16,717 nucleotides of DNA from an uncultured Oscillospiraceae bacterium (lineage in GTDB: Bacteria; Bacillota; Clostridia; Oscillospirales; Oscillospiraceae), in contig CAKTKX010000014.1 of assembly GCA_934572365.1 (NCBI GenBank), forward strand, positions 1 through 16,717. The letters run 5' to 3'. The notes beneath the pieces were generated by a model that had not been told where the DNA came from, did not search any database, and was given only the letters and a program-made list of their open reading frames with translations. Of the stretch, positions 15,856 through 16,717 are shown in pieces. The position numbers and the translations under genes are program-made. How positions within the stretch are numbered: the stretch's first letter is position 1; each line of letters starts with the position of its first letter.

Positions 15856-15947
15856 ACATGAGTCTGGCAAATTAAAGCAAGCCAGGCTTTCGCCGTACTG
15901 TTGACTTGCTGCGCGGCGAAAGCCGTGCTTGCTACTCCCCCACATGT
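15856..15947 (-). ncRNA. yybP-ykoY family riboswitch (manganese-sensing)
   Basis: The minus-strand leader carries the hallmark GGGGGAGUAGC (15941-15931) and, at the 3' side, UUUGCCAGACU (GCCAGAC at 15868-15862), like the family's conserved AGCAAGAC segment. P1 is ACAUG (15947-15943) with CAUGU (15860-15856). A small hairpin CGGC-UUUC-GCCG (15925-15914) follows. The long arm is GCAAG (15909-15905) with CUUGC (15881-15877), holding a GUCAACA internal-loop sequence and a GAAA-capped hairpin. This order matches my memory of the Lactococcus and Bacillus members. The family binds Mn2+ and turns on efflux or metal-tolerance genes. It lies between a strong promoter and an intrinsic terminator, upstream of a cation antiporter. 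A covariance-model scan would settle it. Confidence 0.85.
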
Positions 15948-15969
15948 TTATTACATTCACTACGTAAGG

Positions 15970-15998
15970 GAATTATACCACCTTTTGCCGGGAAGTCA
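15970..15998 (-). promoter_or_regulatory. Promoter of the riboswitch-antiporter transcript
   Basis: Minus-strand -35 TTGACT, a 16-base spacer, and a perfect -10 TATAAT (within 15961-15980). The predicted start, around 15962, lies about 15 bases before the riboswitch P1 stem. The -35 box falls inside the loop of a 10-bp inverted repeat (15983-16014). Confidence 0.78.
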
Positions 15999-16014
15999 AG
16001 ATGCCCCGGCAAAA
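15983..16014. repeat. 10-bp inverted repeat spanning the antiporter -35 box
   Basis: TTTTGCCGGG at 15983-15992 is exactly complementary in reverse to CCCGGCAAAA at 16005-16014, with a 12-base centre containing the TTGACT box. It could be an operator or a fortuitous hairpin. A further CCCGGCAA copy lies at about 16040. Confidence 0.55.
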
Positions 16015-16019
16015 TCTTC

Positions 16020-16057
16020 CGGAAAAAGTTTCCCCGTCGCCCGGCAAGGCGGGGAAA
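16020..16057 (-). terminator. Terminator-like hairpin on the minus strand in the divergent intergenic region
   Basis: GTTTCCCCG (16028-16036) pairs with CGGGGAAAC (16049-16057), a perfect 9-bp stem. On the minus strand it is followed by TTTTTCC. No minus-strand gene ends here, because rnfC lies to the right on the plus strand. It would stop antisense transcripts entering from the rnf side. Confidence 0.5.
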
Positions 16058-16153
16058 CTCCCAAAATAATGGGAAAAGTGTGCAATTCGTCTATTTATAT
16101 CGATATAGTTGGAGCTTTATACAAAATTTTTGTCAAAATTGACAGATTCCCTG

Positions 16154-16182
16154 TGGACAAATGGCTATGGATGAAGTAGAAT
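16154..16182 (+). promoter_or_regulatory. Candidate promoter of rnfC
   Basis: TGGACA at 16154-16159, a 17-base spacer and TAGAAT at 16177-16182. The start would be near 16189, about 50 bases before the ATG. A perfect TTGACA at 16139-16144 lacks a well-spaced -10 box. Confidence 0.5.
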
Positions 16183-16238
16183 AGGGGGCGTACAGTGCGG
16201 TATGTGTGTGCCGCGAAATTTGAAAGAGGTGAAGTAAT

Positions 16239-16717
16239 ATGGCGTTTTCTTTTTTCGGCGGGGTTCATCCCAAAGAAAATAAGTGGTATGCCTGCGACAA
16301 GGAGACTCAGGTTTTCCCTGAGCCGGATATCGTAGTGATCCCCATGTCCCAGCATATCGGCGCCCCCTGCAACCCCCTCGTGAAGAAGGGCGACCCGGTG
16401 ACCGTGGGTCAGAAGATCGGCGATAACCAGGGACTGTGCGTGCCTGTTCACGCTTCCGTCTCCGGTAAGGTCAAGGCTGTGGAAATGCGTGCCCACACCA
16501 GCGGCACCACCGTGATGAGTGTGGTGATCGAGAATGACCATCTGGATACCCTGTGCGAGGACATCAAGCCCCGCACCCAGGAAGAGGTGGATGCTCTCAG
16601 CCCGGAGGAGCTGATCGGCATTATCCGCGAGGGCGGCATCGTGGGCATGGGCGGCGCGACCTTCCCCACCCACGTCAAGCTCTCCGGCGGCATCGGCAAG
16701 GTGGACACCGTCATCAT
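16239..16717 (+). CDS. rnfC: Electron transport complex subunit RnfC (N-terminal 159 residues, right end outside the window)
   Basis: An open frame from ATG at 16239 runs off the right edge. GAGGTG lies eight bases before the ATG. The protein begins with FFGGVHPKENK, the characteristic RnfC N-terminal motif. Next comes a barrel-sandwich segment (IGAPCNPLVKKGDPVTVGQKIG ... VPVHASVSGKVKAVE) of the lipoyl-like domain, and then GGIVGMGGATFPTHVKL, the start of the NADH/FMN-binding core. The full protein is normally about 430-450 residues, with two 4Fe-4S sites in its C-terminal part, not visible here. RnfC is the peripheral NAD-binding subunit of the ion-pumping ferredoxin:NAD+ oxidoreductase. The remaining rnf genes probably follow on the right. 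No sign of truncation is seen. Confidence 0.93.
   Translation, partial: MAFSFFGGVHPKENKWYACDKETQVFPEPDIVVIPMSQHIGAPCNPLVKKGDPVTVGQKIGDNQGLCVPVHASVSGKVKAVEMRAHTSGTTVMSVVIENDHLDTLCEDIKPRTQEEVDALSPEELIGIIREGGIVGMGGATFPTHVKLSGGIGKVDTVI

Larger units (their letters stand above)
15684..16238. other. 555-bp divergent intergenic region between the antiporter and rnfC
   Basis: No gene is seen. On the minus strand it holds the antiporter promoter, riboswitch and terminator, plus a second hairpin (GCCGGA/TCCGGC, around 15747-15762) close to the antiporter start. On the plus strand it holds the rnfC promoter. It also has a perfect 12-bp palindrome TATATCGATATA at 16096-16107 and a TGTCAA-AA-TTGACA inverted repeat at 16131-16144. 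The last two are candidate operators for rnfC. Confidence 0.7.

Noticed and set aside
15901..16179. Small plus-strand frames (92 and 78 codons) in the divergent intergenic region
   Set aside because: They cover the antisense of the riboswitch and promoter, have no convincing ribosome binding site and no recognisable sequence.
1..16717. CRISPR arrays, tRNA or rRNA genes, insertion sequences or phage genes
   Set aside because: No regularly spaced short repeats, tRNA-like folds, transposase motifs or terminal inverted repeats were seen anywhere in the window.

Overview
The window looks like a chromosomal segment from a GC-rich, anaerobic, Gram-positive bacterium of the Clostridia, most likely an Oscillospiraceae-like gut commensal. 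This rests on strong AGGAGG-type ribosome binding sites, an Rnf (ferredoxin:NAD+ oxidoreductase) gene, a LicC/LicA-type choline-phosphate enzyme set, a MalT-like LuxR regulator, and a very large exported protein of the kind common in that family. No sequence search was run, so the taxonomic placement is inference.

Layout. (1) Bases 1-7606, minus strand: one uninterrupted reading frame of more than 2535 codons that runs off the left edge. It encodes a secreted, repeat-rich surface protein with a signal peptide, a Thr/Pro/Ala linker, five spaced 'LDLNGHT' modules, three Cys-rich zinc-ribbon-like patches and two tandem ~400-residue YDG-type modules. (2) 7670-10033, minus: a 787-residue STAND/MalT-like LuxR-family regulator with its own good promoter, only 63 bp upstream of the surface protein gene. 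(3) 10307-14571, minus: a three-gene operon with a clear promoter and a strong terminator. The genes are a winged-helix + nucleotidyltransferase protein, a YtcJ-type amidohydrolase (ATGA overlap) and a winged-helix + nucleotidyltransferase + choline-kinase-like fusion. (4) 14715-15683, minus: a CaCA-family cation antiporter preceded by a long leader that carries what I read as a yybP-ykoY (Mn2+) riboswitch followed by an intrinsic terminator. (5) From 16239, plus: the start of rnfC, divergent from the antiporter.

How the parts may work together. The regulator and the giant exported protein are probably a regulatory pair. The three-gene operon resembles machinery that activates choline or a similar amino-alcohol (kinase plus cytidylyltransferase) for cell-envelope decoration, with an unexplained amidohydrolase and a fused N-terminal DNA-binding-like domain on both nucleotidyltransferases. 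The antiporter is probably a manganese-responsive efflux system. The most unusual items are the HTH-NTase/amidohydrolase/HTH-NTase-kinase operon, the riboswitch-controlled antiporter with competing RNA pairings in its leader, and the Cys-rich patches inside the exported giant protein.
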